Source: Dehalococcoidia bacterium
GTDB taxonomy: Bacteria; Chloroflexota; Dehalococcoidia; Bin125
Assembly (NCBI GenBank): GCA_022825855.1
Contig: JAJDWB010000007.1
Location: 186,001 to 250,000 of the forward strand
Length of the DNA stretch: 64,000 bases
Direction of reading: 5' to 3'
Shown here: piece by piece, positions 27,226-36,501 of the stretch
How positions within the stretch are numbered: the first letter of the stretch is position 1
Layout of the letters: every line of letters begins with the position of its first letter
Position numbers and translations under genes: made by a program
Notes under the pieces: model-generated
What the model was told of the DNA's origin: nothing
Seen by the model: the letters and a program-made list of their open reading frames with translations, nothing else
Databases searched by the model: none

Positions 27226-28353
27226 ATGCCCAAGCAGATTCAATCGACGATTACAAGCGGCGGCGAGCTCAGGCTCGCGCTCGCCGAGGTGGAGACATCC
27301 GCGCCCGGTCCCGACGAAGTCGTGATCCGGGTCGAAGCGTCGCCGATCAACCCGTCCGATCTCGGCCTCCTGCTCGGACCGGCCGATATGAGTCGGGCGG
27401 CCGTTTCGGGAGCGGCGGACGATCCGGTCGTGACCGCGCCGGTACCCGCTCACCTGCTGCCCATGCAGGCGGAGCGGTTCGACGAACCGATGCCGGTCGG
27501 CAACGAGGGCGCGGGCGTCGTGGTCGAGGCCGGCTCCGGCGACGCGGCGCAGGCCCTGCTGGGCAAGACCGTCGCCGTGATCGCGCGCGAGATGTACTCC
27601 CAGTACCGCGTCGTCCACGTGAACCAGTGCCTCGTGCTGCACGAAGGCACGACGCCGCGCGAGGGCGCGTCCTGCTTCGTCAATCCGCTGACCGTGCTGG
27701 GCATGGTCGAGACGATGCGGCTGGAGGGTCACACGGCGATGGTGCACACGGCCGCCGCGTCGAACCTGGGCCAGATGCTGCAGAAGGTCTGCACCGACGA
27801 GAACATCCCGTTGGTCAACGTGGTCCGGCGGCCCGAGCACATCGACCTGCTCAAGGACCTGGGCGCGACGCACGTCTGCGACACCAGCTCCGACCGCTTC
27901 ACGGACGATCTGACCGAGGCGTTGATCGAGACGGGCGCGACGCTCGCCTTCGACGCGACTGGCGGCGGGCCGCTGGCCAATCAGCTCCTGACTTGCATGG
28001 AGGCCGCGGCCAGGGTGACCAGCCCCGGCTTCAACCGCTACGGCTCCAGCGTGCACAAGCAGGTCTACATCTACGGCGGTCTCGACACCTCGCCGACAGT
28101 GCTGCATCGCAACTACGGCATGGCCTGGGGACTCGGAGGCTGGTTGCTGACGCCGTTCCTCGAGCGCGTCGGGCCGGAGGCCGCCGAGCGTCTGCGCCAA
28201 CGGGTCGCGGATGAGGTCACGACCACGTTCGCCAGCGAGTACGCCAGCGAGATATCGCTGGCGGAAGCGCTCGACCTCGAGCACATTGCGGTCTACAACC
28301 GCCGAGCCACGGGCGAGAAGTACCTGATCAACCCGAACAAGGACGTCGACTGA
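27226..28353 (+). CDS. MDR-family zinc-independent oxidoreductase
   Basis: The 375-residue protein is a medium-chain dehydrogenase/reductase: GPDEVVIRVEASPINPSDLG at residues 28-47, GNEGAGVVVEAG, and a Rossmann part with HTAAASNLGQMLQKV. The zinc ligands of alcohol dehydrogenases are not apparent, so it more likely acts as a quinone or enoyl reductase with NADPH. The C-terminal IAVYNRRATGEKYLINP is unlike most quinone reductases. It is 52 bp after the esterase gene. Confidence 0.85.
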   Translation: MPKQIQSTITSGGELRLALAEVETSAPGPDEVVIRVEASPINPSDLGLLLGPADMSRAAVSGAADDPVVTAPVPAHLLPMQAERFDEPMPVGNEGAGVVVEAGSGDAAQALLGKTVAVIAREMYSQYRVVHVNQCLVLHEGTTPREGASCFVNPLTVLGMVETMRLEGHTAMVHTAAASNLGQMLQKVCTDENIPLVNVVRRPEHIDLLKDLGATHVCDTSSDRFTDDLTEALIETGATLAFDATGGGPLANQLLTCMEAAARVTSPGFNRYGSSVHKQVYIYGGLDTSPTVLHRNYGMAWGLGGWLLTPFLERVGPEAAERLRQRVADEVTTTFASEYASEISLAEALDLEHIAVYNRRATGEKYLINPNKDVD

Positions 28354-28372
28354 CCGCTCCGCCGAGCGCCGC

Positions 28373-28873
28373 ATGGATCTGACCTGGTTCTCACCCAAGA
28401 TCGAGAAACGCCAGAGCGGCATACACGGCCGCGGCCTGTTCGCGCGTGAGCCGATCGCGCGCGACGAGATAGTGATCGTCAAGGGCGGCTACGTGTTGAC
28501 CGAGGCTCAACGAGATGCCGTGTCGCTTGAGCTGGGACCGGCCGAGATCCAGATCACCGAGGACCTGTTTATCGGACCGACCACTCGCGCCGAGCGCGAA
28601 GGCGGGATGATGCACCTCAATCACTCCTGCGAGCCCAATCTCGGTCTGCAGGGGCAGATCGTCTTCGTCGCCATGCGCGAGATCGGGGCCGGCGAGGAAC
28701 TGCACATCGACTATGCAATGACCGACGACGAGCCCTACGAGATGGTCTGCGGCTGCGGCGCGGCCTCGTGCCGCAAGGTCATCACCGGCTTCGACTGGAA
28801 GAACCCGGAGATACAGTCCCGCTACGACGGCTACTTCTCCTGGTTCATCCAGCGCCGCATCGACGCGGAGTGA
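28373..28873 (+). CDS. SET-domain protein (putative lysine methyltransferase)
   Basis: The 166-residue protein is essentially one SET domain: SGIHGRGLFAREPI (15-28), LNHSCEPN (82-89), IDYAM (112-116) and a post-SET cysteine cluster C126, C128 and C133. SET domains transfer methyl groups from S-adenosylmethionine to lysine. Stand-alone SET genes occur sporadically in bacteria, where substrates are mostly unknown. It starts 19 bp after the MDR gene and is the last gene of the plus-strand run. Confidence 0.92.
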   Translation: MDLTWFSPKIEKRQSGIHGRGLFAREPIARDEIVIVKGGYVLTEAQRDAVSLELGPAEIQITEDLFIGPTTRAEREGGMMHLNHSCEPNLGLQGQIVFVAMREIGAGEELHIDYAMTDDEPYEMVCGCGAASCRKVITGFDWKNPEIQSRYDGYFSWFIQRRIDAE

Positions 28874-28878
28874 CCGGG

Positions 28879-29853
28879 TCAGCGCGGTCCGTTCAGGGCG
28901 CGATCAAGCGCCGCCAGTTCGTCGCTGTTCCAGCGCGTCGAGATCTCGGAGTTCGGCACCATGGCGTTCGAGCCGTGAAATGCGCCCGGGTAGACGTGCA
29001 ACTCAACCGGCACATCGGCCGCCAACAGCGCCTGCGCGTAGGCGATGTCTTCGTCAACGAACAGATCGAGCGTGCCCACGTTGATGTATGCGGGCGGCAG
29101 TCCGGACAGGTCCGTGGCTCTCGCCGGAGCTGCGTAGGGCGAAACATCGTCGCCGCCGGCGTTGCCCGACAGGTAGGCGTTCCAACCGGCCAGGTTCGCG
29201 GCGCGGTTCCAGACTCGGGAGTCAGCGATGGCATGACTGCTGCGAGTCGTGTTGCGGTCGTCCAGCATCGGGAAGACGAGCAGCTGGAAGCACACCTCGA
29301 CTTCAGCGCGATCGCGGGCGACCAGCGCCAGTCCGGCCGCGAGCCCGCCGCCGGCGCTGCCGCCGCCGATGGCAATGCGACTGCGGTCGATGCTGAACTC
29401 GTCGGCAGACGACGCCAACCAGCGCAGGCCGGCGTAGCAATCCTCGATCGGCGCGGGGAACGGGTGCTCGGGCGCGAGCCGATACTCGACCGACGCCACC
29501 AACACGTTGAGTTGATCGGCGACATTGGCGCAGTACGGGTCGTTCATCGCCACGTCGCCCAGCACCATCCCGCCGCCGTGGATCCAGAAGAGCGCCGCGG
29601 CGTTGGCCGGCAACGAGGCCGGGCGATAGGTGCGAACCATCACGTCGGGGGCGCCGTCCGGACCCGGCGCCATGTGATCCTCGATGGACACGTTGTCCGG
29701 CAATGGCGCGGCCATTAACAAGCCGCGCAGCTCCTCCATCGTCTCCCGCGTGGCCGGGATGTCGTCCAGATTCAGTCGGATCGGCATCGCCTCAAGCACG
29801 GCACGGTGCTCGTTGTCCATGTAAGCCACAATGTCGAGTGCAGGGGTAGTCAT
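28879..29853 (-). CDS. HSL-family alpha/beta-hydrolase esterase
   Basis: The 324-residue protein has the hormone-sensitive-lipase group motifs: oxyanion hole HGGGM (92-96), nucleophile Ser166 in GGGSAGGG and VEYRLAPEHPFPAP. The acid residue lies in GTLDLFVDED and the His in YPGAFHG. Such enzymes hydrolyse short acyl esters in the cytoplasm. It is convergent with the SET gene and transcribed alone. Confidence 0.92.
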   Translation of the reverse strand: MTTPALDIVAYMDNEHRAVLEAMPIRLNLDDIPATRETMEELRGLLMAAPLPDNVSIEDHMAPGPDGAPDVMVRTYRPASLPANAAALFWIHGGGMVLGDVAMNDPYCANVADQLNVLVASVEYRLAPEHPFPAPIEDCYAGLRWLASSADEFSIDRSRIAIGGGSAGGGLAAGLALVARDRAEVEVCFQLLVFPMLDDRNTTRSSHAIADSRVWNRAANLAGWNAYLSGNAGGDDVSPYAAPARATDLSGLPPAYINVGTLDLFVDEDIAYAQALLAADVPVELHVYPGAFHGSNAMVPNSEISTRWNSDELAALDRALNGPR

Positions 29854-29925
29854 CGCATCGGCTCCTCGTCGGTTCGCGTTCGGCCAATCGCAGACTACCG
29901 TCCCTCCGTTCAGCCGGTCAGCCGG

Positions 29926-31422
29926 TCAGCCGGACAAGGCTGAGCTCTCTGGCGGTTGCCAGCGGAGGACGGGACGGCGGGCGGCGTTCGTCTCGTCAAG
30001 GCGGCCGACGGGCGCGGTGGTCGGCGCGGCGTGAAGCGCGTCGGGGTCTGCTGCCGACTCCTGCGCAATCGCAATCAAGGCCGCGGCCAGAGCCTCGATC
30101 GCCTCCGGCGGCTCGGTCTCAGTGGGCTCGATCATCAGAGCCTCTTCGACGATCAAGGGGAAGTACACCGTCGGCGGATGGAAGCCGTGGTCGATCAGGC
30201 GCTTCGCAATGTCGTAGGTGCGGACGCCGTGCTCGCGGCGCTGGCGCGAGCCGGAAAACACGACCTCGTGCAGCACCGGGCGGTCGTAGGGCAGCTCGTA
30301 GTGGCCATGCAACAGAGCGCGCAGGTAGTTGGCGTTGAGTACCGCCTGTCCCGAGACGGCCCGCAGGCCTTCGAGTCCCAGGGCGCGCATGTAGGCGTAC
30401 GCGCGCAGCAGCACGCCGACGTTGCCGTGGAACTGCTGCACTTTGCCGATGCTGCGCTCGGGCGCCGCCAACCGCACGACGCCGTCGTCGCACCGCTCCA
30501 GGATCGGGGTGGGCAGATAGGGCGCCAGCTCCTCGGAGCAGCAGACCGGTCCCGCCCCGGGGCCGCCGCCGCCGTGGGGCGTGCTGAAGCTCTTGTGCAG
30601 ATTGAGATGGGCGACATCGAAGCCCAGGTCGCCGTAGCGCACCCGACCCATGATCGCGTTGAGGTTGGCGCCGTCGGCGTAGAGGTATGCGCCGGCGTCG
30701 TGAATCAGTTCGGCGACCTCTTCGATGCCCCGCTCCCACAAACCCAGCGTGTTGGGCACGGTCACCATGACGCCGGCAACCGTCTCGTCCAGCTCCCGCT
30801 CGATCGTGGCGCGATCGAGCGAGCCGTCGTCCGCCGTGGGAATCTGCGTGACCTGGAATCCAGCCATCGCGGCCGTGGCCGGGTTGGTGCCGTGGGCGGA
30901 GTCGGGCACGAGAACTCGGCGGCGCTGCTGCAGCTCACCGCGGTCCTCAAGTGCGGCCGTGATCATCAGCACGCCGGCGAACTCGCCCTGCGCCCCGGCA
31001 GCCGGGGCGAGGCTGACGGCCGGCAGTCCGGTGATCTCGGCCAGGCCGTCGCGCAGTTCGAGCAGGCTCCTCAGCGTGCCCTGCATGTCCTCCTCGCGCG
31101 CAAGCGGGTGCGCGTCGGCGAAGCCGGGCAGCGACGCGATCAGGTCGTTGACCTTGGGATTGAGCTTCATTGTGCAGGAACCGAGCGGGTAGGTGCCCGA
31201 GTCGATCCCGTAGTTCCGCGTCGAGAGCGCGGTGTAGTAGCGGACCAGCTCGCCCTGGCTCATCTCCGGCAAGCGCAGCGAGTCGCGCAGCAGGTGGGCA
31301 TCGAGTAGCGGCGACGCTGCACCGTTCCAGCTCGGCACATCAACCGCTCGGCGTCCCGGCTCGCCGCGGTCAAAACTCAGCCGCGAGCCGAAGTCCTCTG
31401 CCACCGGCAGGTATCCGCTCAT
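29926..31422 (-). CDS. gcvPB: Glycine dehydrogenase (decarboxylating) subunit 2
   Basis: The 498-residue protein is the C-terminal half of the P protein of the glycine cleavage system. The PLP lysine lies in LNLHKSFSTPHGGGG, and the upstream TYPLGSCTMK motif is typical of subunit 2. It decarboxylates glycine together with GcvPA and passes the aminomethyl group to the lipoyl arm of GcvH. Its ATG overlaps the end of gcvPA by 4 bp. Last gene of the operon. The tail carries a Glu/Ala-rich extension. Confidence 0.96.
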   Translation of the reverse strand: MSGYLPVAEDFGSRLSFDRGEPGRRAVDVPSWNGAASPLLDAHLLRDSLRLPEMSQGELVRYYTALSTRNYGIDSGTYPLGSCTMKLNPKVNDLIASLPGFADAHPLAREEDMQGTLRSLLELRDGLAEITGLPAVSLAPAAGAQGEFAGVLMITAALEDRGELQQRRRVLVPDSAHGTNPATAAMAGFQVTQIPTADDGSLDRATIERELDETVAGVMVTVPNTLGLWERGIEEVAELIHDAGAYLYADGANLNAIMGRVRYGDLGFDVAHLNLHKSFSTPHGGGGPGAGPVCCSEELAPYLPTPILERCDDGVVRLAAPERSIGKVQQFHGNVGVLLRAYAYMRALGLEGLRAVSGQAVLNANYLRALLHGHYELPYDRPVLHEVVFSGSRQRREHGVRTYDIAKRLIDHGFHPPTVYFPLIVEEALMIEPTETEPPEAIEALAAALIAIAQESAADPDALHAAPTTAPVGRLDETNAARRPVLRWQPPESSALSG

Positions 31423-32765
31423 GCCTGCGCTCCGATCTCCGTCAAGGCGTTGATCAGGGCGTCGACATGAGAATCGGGCGTCGCCTCAGTCACCGAGCAG
31501 AGCAGCGCATCGGCGGTCTCCGGCTCCGCCCGATGCGACACGTCCAGACCCGGCGTGATCCCGCGCGCCGACAGCTCGCCGGCCAGTCGTTGGGCCGGCA
31601 GCGGGCCGCGGACGAGAAATTCCTGGAACCAGGGGCCGCGCTCGGGGACATCGAAGCCGGGAATCGCGGCGACACGGCGGGCGGTGTCGTGCGCGCGCTG
31701 GTAGCAGAGTTCGGCAGACGCGCGCAGACCCTGCGGGCCCAGCGCCTGAACGGCGATCGTGAAGGCGAGCCCGATGAGCGCCTGAGCGGTCGAGATGTTC
31801 GAGGTGGCGCGCTCGCGCCTGATGAATTGTTCGCGAGCCTGCAGCGTGAGCACATACCCGGTTCGCGGCTCGCGGCCCTCGCGGCCTGCTACTTCTCGCG
31901 TCCGGCCGACGATGCGCCCGGGCATCTGGCGGAGGAACTGGGAGCGCGCCGCAAACAGTCCCAACGACGGTCCGCCGAAGGCAGTGGCGCCGGCCAGGTC
32001 TCGACCCTCGCCGGTGACGATGTCCGCGCCGGCGTCGCCCGGCGCACGCAGCAAGCCGAGCGCGAACGGATCGGCGACCGTCACCAGCAAGGTCCCCACG
32101 TCGTGCGCAGCTTCGGCAAACGGTTCGAGGTCGAGGATCGCACCGAGGAAATCGGGCTGCTGGACGACGAGACAGGCGTGCCCCTCGCCGACCGCATCCG
32201 GGGATGCGATGGAGTCGATCCTCAGTCCGGGTCCGCGGCCATAGGTGCGCACCACGTCAACGGTGCCGGGGTGGATCGGTTCGAGCACCGCTACCGCGCC
32301 GCGCTTCGTCGCGCGTGCGGCCATCAGACATGCTTCGGCCGTCGCGCTGGCGACGTCGTAGAGGCCGACGTTGGCCACGTCCATGCCGGTCAGTTCGCAG
32401 ACGACCGATTGGAACTCGAACCCCGACTGCAGGGTGCCCTGGCTGATCTCCGGTTGATAAGGCGTGTAGGCGGTGACGAACTCAGAGCGGCTGATCAAGT
32501 GGGAGACGACCGACGGGACCGAGCGCCGGTATGCGCCCGCGCCGAGAAAGCTGGGGCGCGACGGCGCGGCATTGTCGGCGGCGCGCTCGGACAGCAGCGC
32601 AATCAGCTCCGGCTCGGTCAGCGCCGGCGGCAACGCGATTTCCGGGTCCCGCAGCGAATCGGGCAAGTCGTCGAAGAGATCGTCGAGCTTCGCGGCCCCG
32701 ATCCGCTCCAACATGAGCGCACGATCGGCGTCCGTCGCTGGGATGTATGGATGCGGCGACGACAC
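31419..32765 (-). CDS. gcvPA: Glycine dehydrogenase (decarboxylating) subunit 1
   Basis: The 448-residue protein is the N-terminal half of the P protein: SSPHPYIPATDADR, FLGAGAYRRSVPSVVSHLISR, and TAYTPYQPEISQGTLQ are diagnostic for GcvPA. It forms a heterotetramer with GcvPB. The split P protein is found in Bacillota, Thermus, archaea and Chloroflexota, whereas Proteobacteria and Actinomycetota usually have a fused one. One base separates it from gcvH and 4 bp overlap links it to gcvPB, so the four genes are translationally coupled. Confidence 0.96.
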   Translation of the reverse strand: MSSPHPYIPATDADRALMLERIGAAKLDDLFDDLPDSLRDPEIALPPALTEPELIALLSERAADNAAPSRPSFLGAGAYRRSVPSVVSHLISRSEFVTAYTPYQPEISQGTLQSGFEFQSVVCELTGMDVANVGLYDVASATAEACLMAARATKRGAVAVLEPIHPGTVDVVRTYGRGPGLRIDSIASPDAVGEGHACLVVQQPDFLGAILDLEPFAEAAHDVGTLLVTVADPFALGLLRAPGDAGADIVTGEGRDLAGATAFGGPSLGLFAARSQFLRQMPGRIVGRTREVAGREGREPRTGYVLTLQAREQFIRRERATSNISTAQALIGLAFTIAVQALGPQGLRASAELCYQRAHDTARRVAAIPGFDVPERGPWFQEFLVRGPLPAQRLAGELSARGITPGLDVSHRAEPETADALLCSVTEATPDSHVDALINALTEIGAQA

Positions 32766-32766
32766 G

Positions 32767-33171
32767 CTAGTCCTCCGGGAGCTGCGCGCGGTACGCCTCG
32801 GCGTCCATCAGCCCGTCGAGCTCAGCCGCGTCGGAGACGCGCACTCGGACGATCCAGCCGTCCCCGTAGGGCGACTCATTGACCAGCTCGGGCCGATCCT
32901 CGAGCTCGGCGTTGGAAGCGACAAGTTCGCCGCTGACCGGCGCGAACAGCTCGGCGACGGTCTTGGCCGACTCAATCTCTCCGAACGGTGCGCCGGCGGT
33001 CAGGGCTGTGCCGTCGGCCGGCAGTTCCAGGTAGACCACGTCGCCGACCTGCTCCTGGGCGAAGTCGGTGATGCCGATCGTGACTTCGTCCGCCTGCTCG
33101 GTCTCGCGGCGCAGCCACTCATGGTCCTCGGTGTACAGCAGATCTTCGGGAGTCTCGTAATCCATCGTCAT
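32767..33171 (-). CDS. gcvH: Glycine cleavage system H protein
   Basis: The 134-residue lipoyl carrier protein has the lipoylation site at Lys70 in GEIESAKTVAEL and the fold signature EDHEWLRRE at the N-terminus. It shuttles the aminomethyl intermediate between P, T and L proteins. Its start overlaps the end of gcvT by 4 bp. No lipoate-attachment enzyme or L protein gene lies in this window. Confidence 0.97.
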   Translation of the reverse strand: MTMDYETPEDLLYTEDHEWLRRETEQADEVTIGITDFAQEQVGDVVYLELPADGTALTAGAPFGEIESAKTVAELFAPVSGELVASNAELEDRPELVNESPYGDGWIVRVRVSDAAELDGLMDAEAYRAQLPED

Positions 33172-34250
33172 CCCTTCGGCTTGCGGTAGAACGGCCGGCG
33201 CACGACCTCCACGGGGAGCGCGCGGCCGCGCACGTCGACTTCCAGCATGGTTCCGGTCGCGGCCAGATCGGTGGGCAGATACGCCATTCCGATACCGATT
33301 CTGAGGCTGGGACTGTGTCCGCCGCTGGTCAGGACCGCGAGCGCGCAGTCGCCGCCCGGCTCGCGGAGCTCGTAGCCGGCGCGGAGCACGCCGCGGGCGC
33401 GAGCGGCGAGATGGGCCAGGCGTCGAGCGCGAGGCTCAGCCTTGGCCTGAACCATCGCCTCGCGGCCCGTAAACGGCGCGCCGTCGTCCAGCGTGACGGC
33501 AAATCCGAGGCCGGCCTCATATGGATGGGTGGTGGCGTCGATGTCGTTGCCGTGCAGCGGCAGCGCCGCCTCGAGCCGCAACGAGTCCCGGGCGCCCAGA
33601 CCGGCAGGCGCCGCTCCGCCCGCGATCAATGCGTCCCACAACGCCTGGGCATGGCCGGCAGGCACGATGCACTCGCCGCCGTCCTCGCCCGTGTATCCGG
33701 TGCGGGCGACCAACACCGATGTCCCCTGCCAGCGCAACTCGGCGCAATCGCGCGGCTCAAGTGCGGCGAACCCCTCACCGAGCACGCTGCCCAACAGCCT
33801 CACCGCATCTGGTCCCTGCACGGCCAGCATGACGGTCTCCGGCGTCACTTCCGAGGCCGCGCCGCCCGCAACCGCGCGCAGGCGCTCGAAGTCGGCATCG
33901 GCATTGGCGGCGTTGTGGATCACCAGCCAGCGATCGCCCGGCAGGTGATAGATGAAGACATCGTCCTCGATGCCGCCCGTCTCGTTGCAGTACAGCGAGT
34001 AGTGAGCCTTGCCTGCGGCCAGGGATGTGACGTCAAACGTCGTGACCGAACGCAAGAGTTCGGCTGCCTCAGGACCTTCGACCCAGGCGCGGGCCAGGTG
34101 GGAGACGTCGAACACGCCGACGCGCTCGCGCACGGCGCGGTGTTCGGCCACGATGCCCTCGTACTGGAGCGGCATTTCCCAGCCGGCGAATGGGGCGAAC
34201 CGCGCGCCCAGTTCAAGATGGCGCTCGCGCAACGTGAGCTGTGTCAGCAC
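33168..34250 (-). CDS. gcvT: Aminomethyltransferase (glycine cleavage T protein)
   Basis: I use GTG 34250, with GGAGGAG 9 bp upstream, giving a 360-residue protein of normal family length; the longer frame to 34337 adds a Ser/Arg-rich non-homologous leader. Clear motifs are LGARFAPFAGWEMPLQYEG, VGVFDVSHL, RTGYTGEDGGE and LEAALPLHGNDID. It transfers the methylene group to tetrahydrofolate and releases ammonia. First gene of the operon gcvT-gcvH-gcvPA-gcvPB. The leader shows no glycine riboswitch I could recognise. Confidence 0.95.
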   Translation of the reverse strand: MLTQLTLRERHLELGARFAPFAGWEMPLQYEGIVAEHRAVRERVGVFDVSHLARAWVEGPEAAELLRSVTTFDVTSLAAGKAHYSLYCNETGGIEDDVFIYHLPGDRWLVIHNAANADADFERLRAVAGGAASEVTPETVMLAVQGPDAVRLLGSVLGEGFAALEPRDCAELRWQGTSVLVARTGYTGEDGGECIVPAGHAQALWDALIAGGAAPAGLGARDSLRLEAALPLHGNDIDATTHPYEAGLGFAVTLDDGAPFTGREAMVQAKAEPRARRLAHLAARARGVLRAGYELREPGGDCALAVLTSGGHSPSLRIGIGMAYLPTDLAATGTMLEVDVRGRALPVEVVRRPFYRKPKG

Positions 34251-34427
34251 CGCACGACTCCTCCGACTCGATCTCGCGACCGACATCGCGCCCAATGTAG
34301 CCAGATGTCTCTGGAGCGCACACCCTTGACTGAACAATAGGATTCACACCGGGTATTCGATAGAGAACGTCAATGGCTTATCAGGCCGCTGATGAGTGTG
34401 TCGGTTCGCGTTCCCTGCGTTGTACAG

Positions 34428-35153
34428 CTAGGCAGGGGCGGCGGTCCGGGCGCGGGATCGCTCGGCTTTGCGGGCTGCCTGGGCCTCCCGACGCGCCAGC
34501 GTGCGCTCGATGTAGGGCGCCACATCGGGCGTCTTGCAGCCGGTCTCGCCGTGGTCGACCTCGACCGGACAGATCCGCGACGCGGTCTCCAACACCGCCC
34601 GGCGCAGGTCCTGGTCACGCAGCCCGATCGCGATCAGCGCGCCGTTCATCTCATGGCGGACGCGGTTCGGCCGAGCCTCGATCTCGTCGTTGATCTGCCG
34701 CACCAGCGCCTCCAGCTCGTCCGCAGTCCACAGCTCGTCTCGCTCCGCGCTGCAGGCGACGATGAACCAGCCCAGCGATGCCGGCCACTCCTCGGGATCG
34801 TCGCGGAGCCGGTCGGAGATCGACCGGGCGACCGGCGACTGCGCGACCAGCTTGCCCAGGCCCTCGACCAGGATGTAGTTGTCCACGTCGGCCAGCCAGT
34901 CGAGCACCAGCGCCGCGGTCATTGCCGTCGGATTGGCGATGCGCAGCGCCAACACACGCGCATCGTGGTTGCCGCTGCGCCAGAGCTCGACGGCGAGTCT
35001 GTGGTCGATCTTCAGCGGCTTGCCGATCCGTCCCAACTCCTTGTAGCTCACGCCGAACATGGGCTGTGCTGCGCCGTGCCGCGCGTACACCTTGCGATTC
35101 TGAGCGGTGCCGGCTTCCTCAAGCTCAGTAAGAACGTCCTGAACGTTTGCCAT
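34428..35153 (-). CDS. DNA alkylation repair protein, AlkD-like HEAT fold
   Basis: The 241-residue protein is a helical-repeat protein with the hallmarks of the alkylation-repair family: YARHGAAQPMFGVSYKELGRIGK at 23-45, WRSGNHDARVLAL, and VDNYILVEGLGKLVAQ. AlkD-type glycosylases remove 3- and 7-alkylated purines without base flipping. The C-terminus is a basic Arg/Ala tail. Some family members lack glycosylase activity, so function is moderately certain. It lies 14 bp after the amidohydrolase gene on the same strand. Confidence 0.88.
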   Translation of the reverse strand: MANVQDVLTELEEAGTAQNRKVYARHGAAQPMFGVSYKELGRIGKPLKIDHRLAVELWRSGNHDARVLALRIANPTAMTAALVLDWLADVDNYILVEGLGKLVAQSPVARSISDRLRDDPEEWPASLGWFIVACSAERDELWTADELEALVRQINDEIEARPNRVRHEMNGALIAIGLRDQDLRRAVLETASRICPVEVDHGETGCKTPDVAPYIERTLARREAQAARKAERSRARTAAPA

Positions 35154-35167
35154 CGCCGCCCAACTCC

Positions 35168-36019
35168 TTACTCAGCGCCTCCGGGCGACCAGCCGTAAAT
35201 CTGCTGGAGCGTTCCGCCCATCAGGGCCGATCGCTCGTCGTCCGACAGCGTGTCTGTCTGGCGGAACGCCTCGACGCCCTGCTCGAAGGTGAGCAGATTG
35301 GTCGCGCGGGTCCAGTCGGTACCCCACATGCAGCGGTCGAAGCCGTAGGCCTCGAAGATGCGTCGCAGCGGCGCCCAGATGTCCGGATACGGGAACGGTT
35401 GGTGCGAGAGCGTGCAGGCGCCGGAGATCTTGATCGCCACGTTGTCGAACTGGGCCAACGCCATGACCTGCTCAATGTCCGCCCAGGGATCGTCGGGCGG
35501 CGGCGGTTGAAACGGCTGCTGCAGGCCGACGTGATCGATCACGAGCTGGGTATTGGGATGGCGCTGCGCGTAGGCGCGCAATTCGGGCAGATGCTGCCAG
35601 CAGAGCACATTGATCGGGATGCCCGTCGCGCCGCCGGCCGACATGATCGCATTGACGCCGGCGTGGTCCGCGCCGACCGACTCGAAGTTCAGCACCACCC
35701 GCGCCCCGACCACGCCCGGGCGTTCGGCCCATGCCTCGACATCCGCCCCGACGGTCGGCGAGTTGGGATCGAACGGGGCAATCAGCCCGAAACGGTCGGG
35801 GTAACGCTCGGCGACGCCTTCGCAGTAGCTGGAGTCGTAGCCGTAGATCGTGAACGGCGAAATCAACAGCGCGCCGTCGACGCCGGCCGCGTCCATGGCC
35901 GCGACCATCTGCTCGCCGGTCACGGTCGCCGGACCGGCCAGCACCGCGCGGTAGTTGTTCTCGTCGTTGCGGTCGTAGGCGTGGACCTGGCAGTCGATCG
36001 TGGGGGTGTCGTTGGACAT
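35168..36019 (-). CDS. Amidohydrolase-2 family protein
   Basis: The 283-residue protein is a compact TIM-barrel hydrolase: TIDCQVHAYDRN at the N-terminus, AMDAAGVDGALLIS, then LVIDHVGLQQPF (His), VAIKISGA and CMWGTDWTRATN (Asp). It resembles lactonases or decarboxylases acting on dicarboxylate-type substrates. Probably cotranscribed with the AlkD-like gene downstream. Substrate unknown. Confidence 0.88.
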   Translation of the reverse strand: MSNDTPTIDCQVHAYDRNDENNYRAVLAGPATVTGEQMVAAMDAAGVDGALLISPFTIYGYDSSYCEGVAERYPDRFGLIAPFDPNSPTVGADVEAWAERPGVVGARVVLNFESVGADHAGVNAIMSAGGATGIPINVLCWQHLPELRAYAQRHPNTQLVIDHVGLQQPFQPPPPDDPWADIEQVMALAQFDNVAIKISGACTLSHQPFPYPDIWAPLRRIFEAYGFDRCMWGTDWTRATNLLTFEQGVEAFRQTDTLSDDERSALMGGTLQQIYGWSPGGAE

Positions 36020-36135
36020 GGTGATTGAGCCTCATCTGGCGACGGTAGATCGGTAGGGAGTCTAACGGGTGTTCGCATGTTCGTTCGTCTCTGCGGCGTG
36101 AAGTAGCGAGCCCCTGGGCAGAAGGGACCGGAGAG

Positions 36136-36390
36136 TCAGCCGGAGCGGCCGGGTCGCCAATCCATCTTCATATAGACATCGCCTTGCTCCAGCTCGGACA
36201 GCATCTGTTGCAGGCGGCGCTCTTTGGTCTCCGCTCGCTTGGCCCGGTTGATCCAGCCGAGGTAATCGTTCCGCTGGTAGTCGGGACGGGCGCGGTAAGC
36301 CTCCGTGAGTCCACTCTCGATCAGCGCGGACTCGACCTCCAACGGCATCGGCTCGATCGGGCGAGTGAGTCGAGAGCCTGGGACCGTCAC
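36136..36390 (-). CDS. YdeI/OmpD-associated family protein, short
   Basis: I start at GTG 36390 (GGAAGGA upstream); the longer open frame is non-coding antisense of the next gene. The 84-residue product ends with the family's typical helix YRARPDYQRNDYLGWINRAKRAETKERR and LQQMLSELEQG. Members of this group (bacteriocin-protection, YdeI or OmpD-associated) have a second domain; here only about half is present, which may be a truncated or single-domain form. Role unclear. Confidence 0.65.
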   Translation of the reverse strand: MTVPGSRLTRPIEPMPLEVESALIESGLTEAYRARPDYQRNDYLGWINRAKRAETKERRLQQMLSELEQGDVYMKMDWRPGRSG

Positions 36391-36501
36391 CGCTCGTCCT
36401 TCCCGGCGTTGACCTCTGCTCAGCCTGGGCAGGCTACCCGAATCCACGCCACCTCCCCGATTCCGCGTCGATAGCCTTCGGATCAGGATTGGAGGGCCCG
36501 C

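Noticed and set aside
34251-34427. Glycine riboswitch upstream of gcvT
   Set aside because: The leader is short and lacks the conserved tandem aptamer core.
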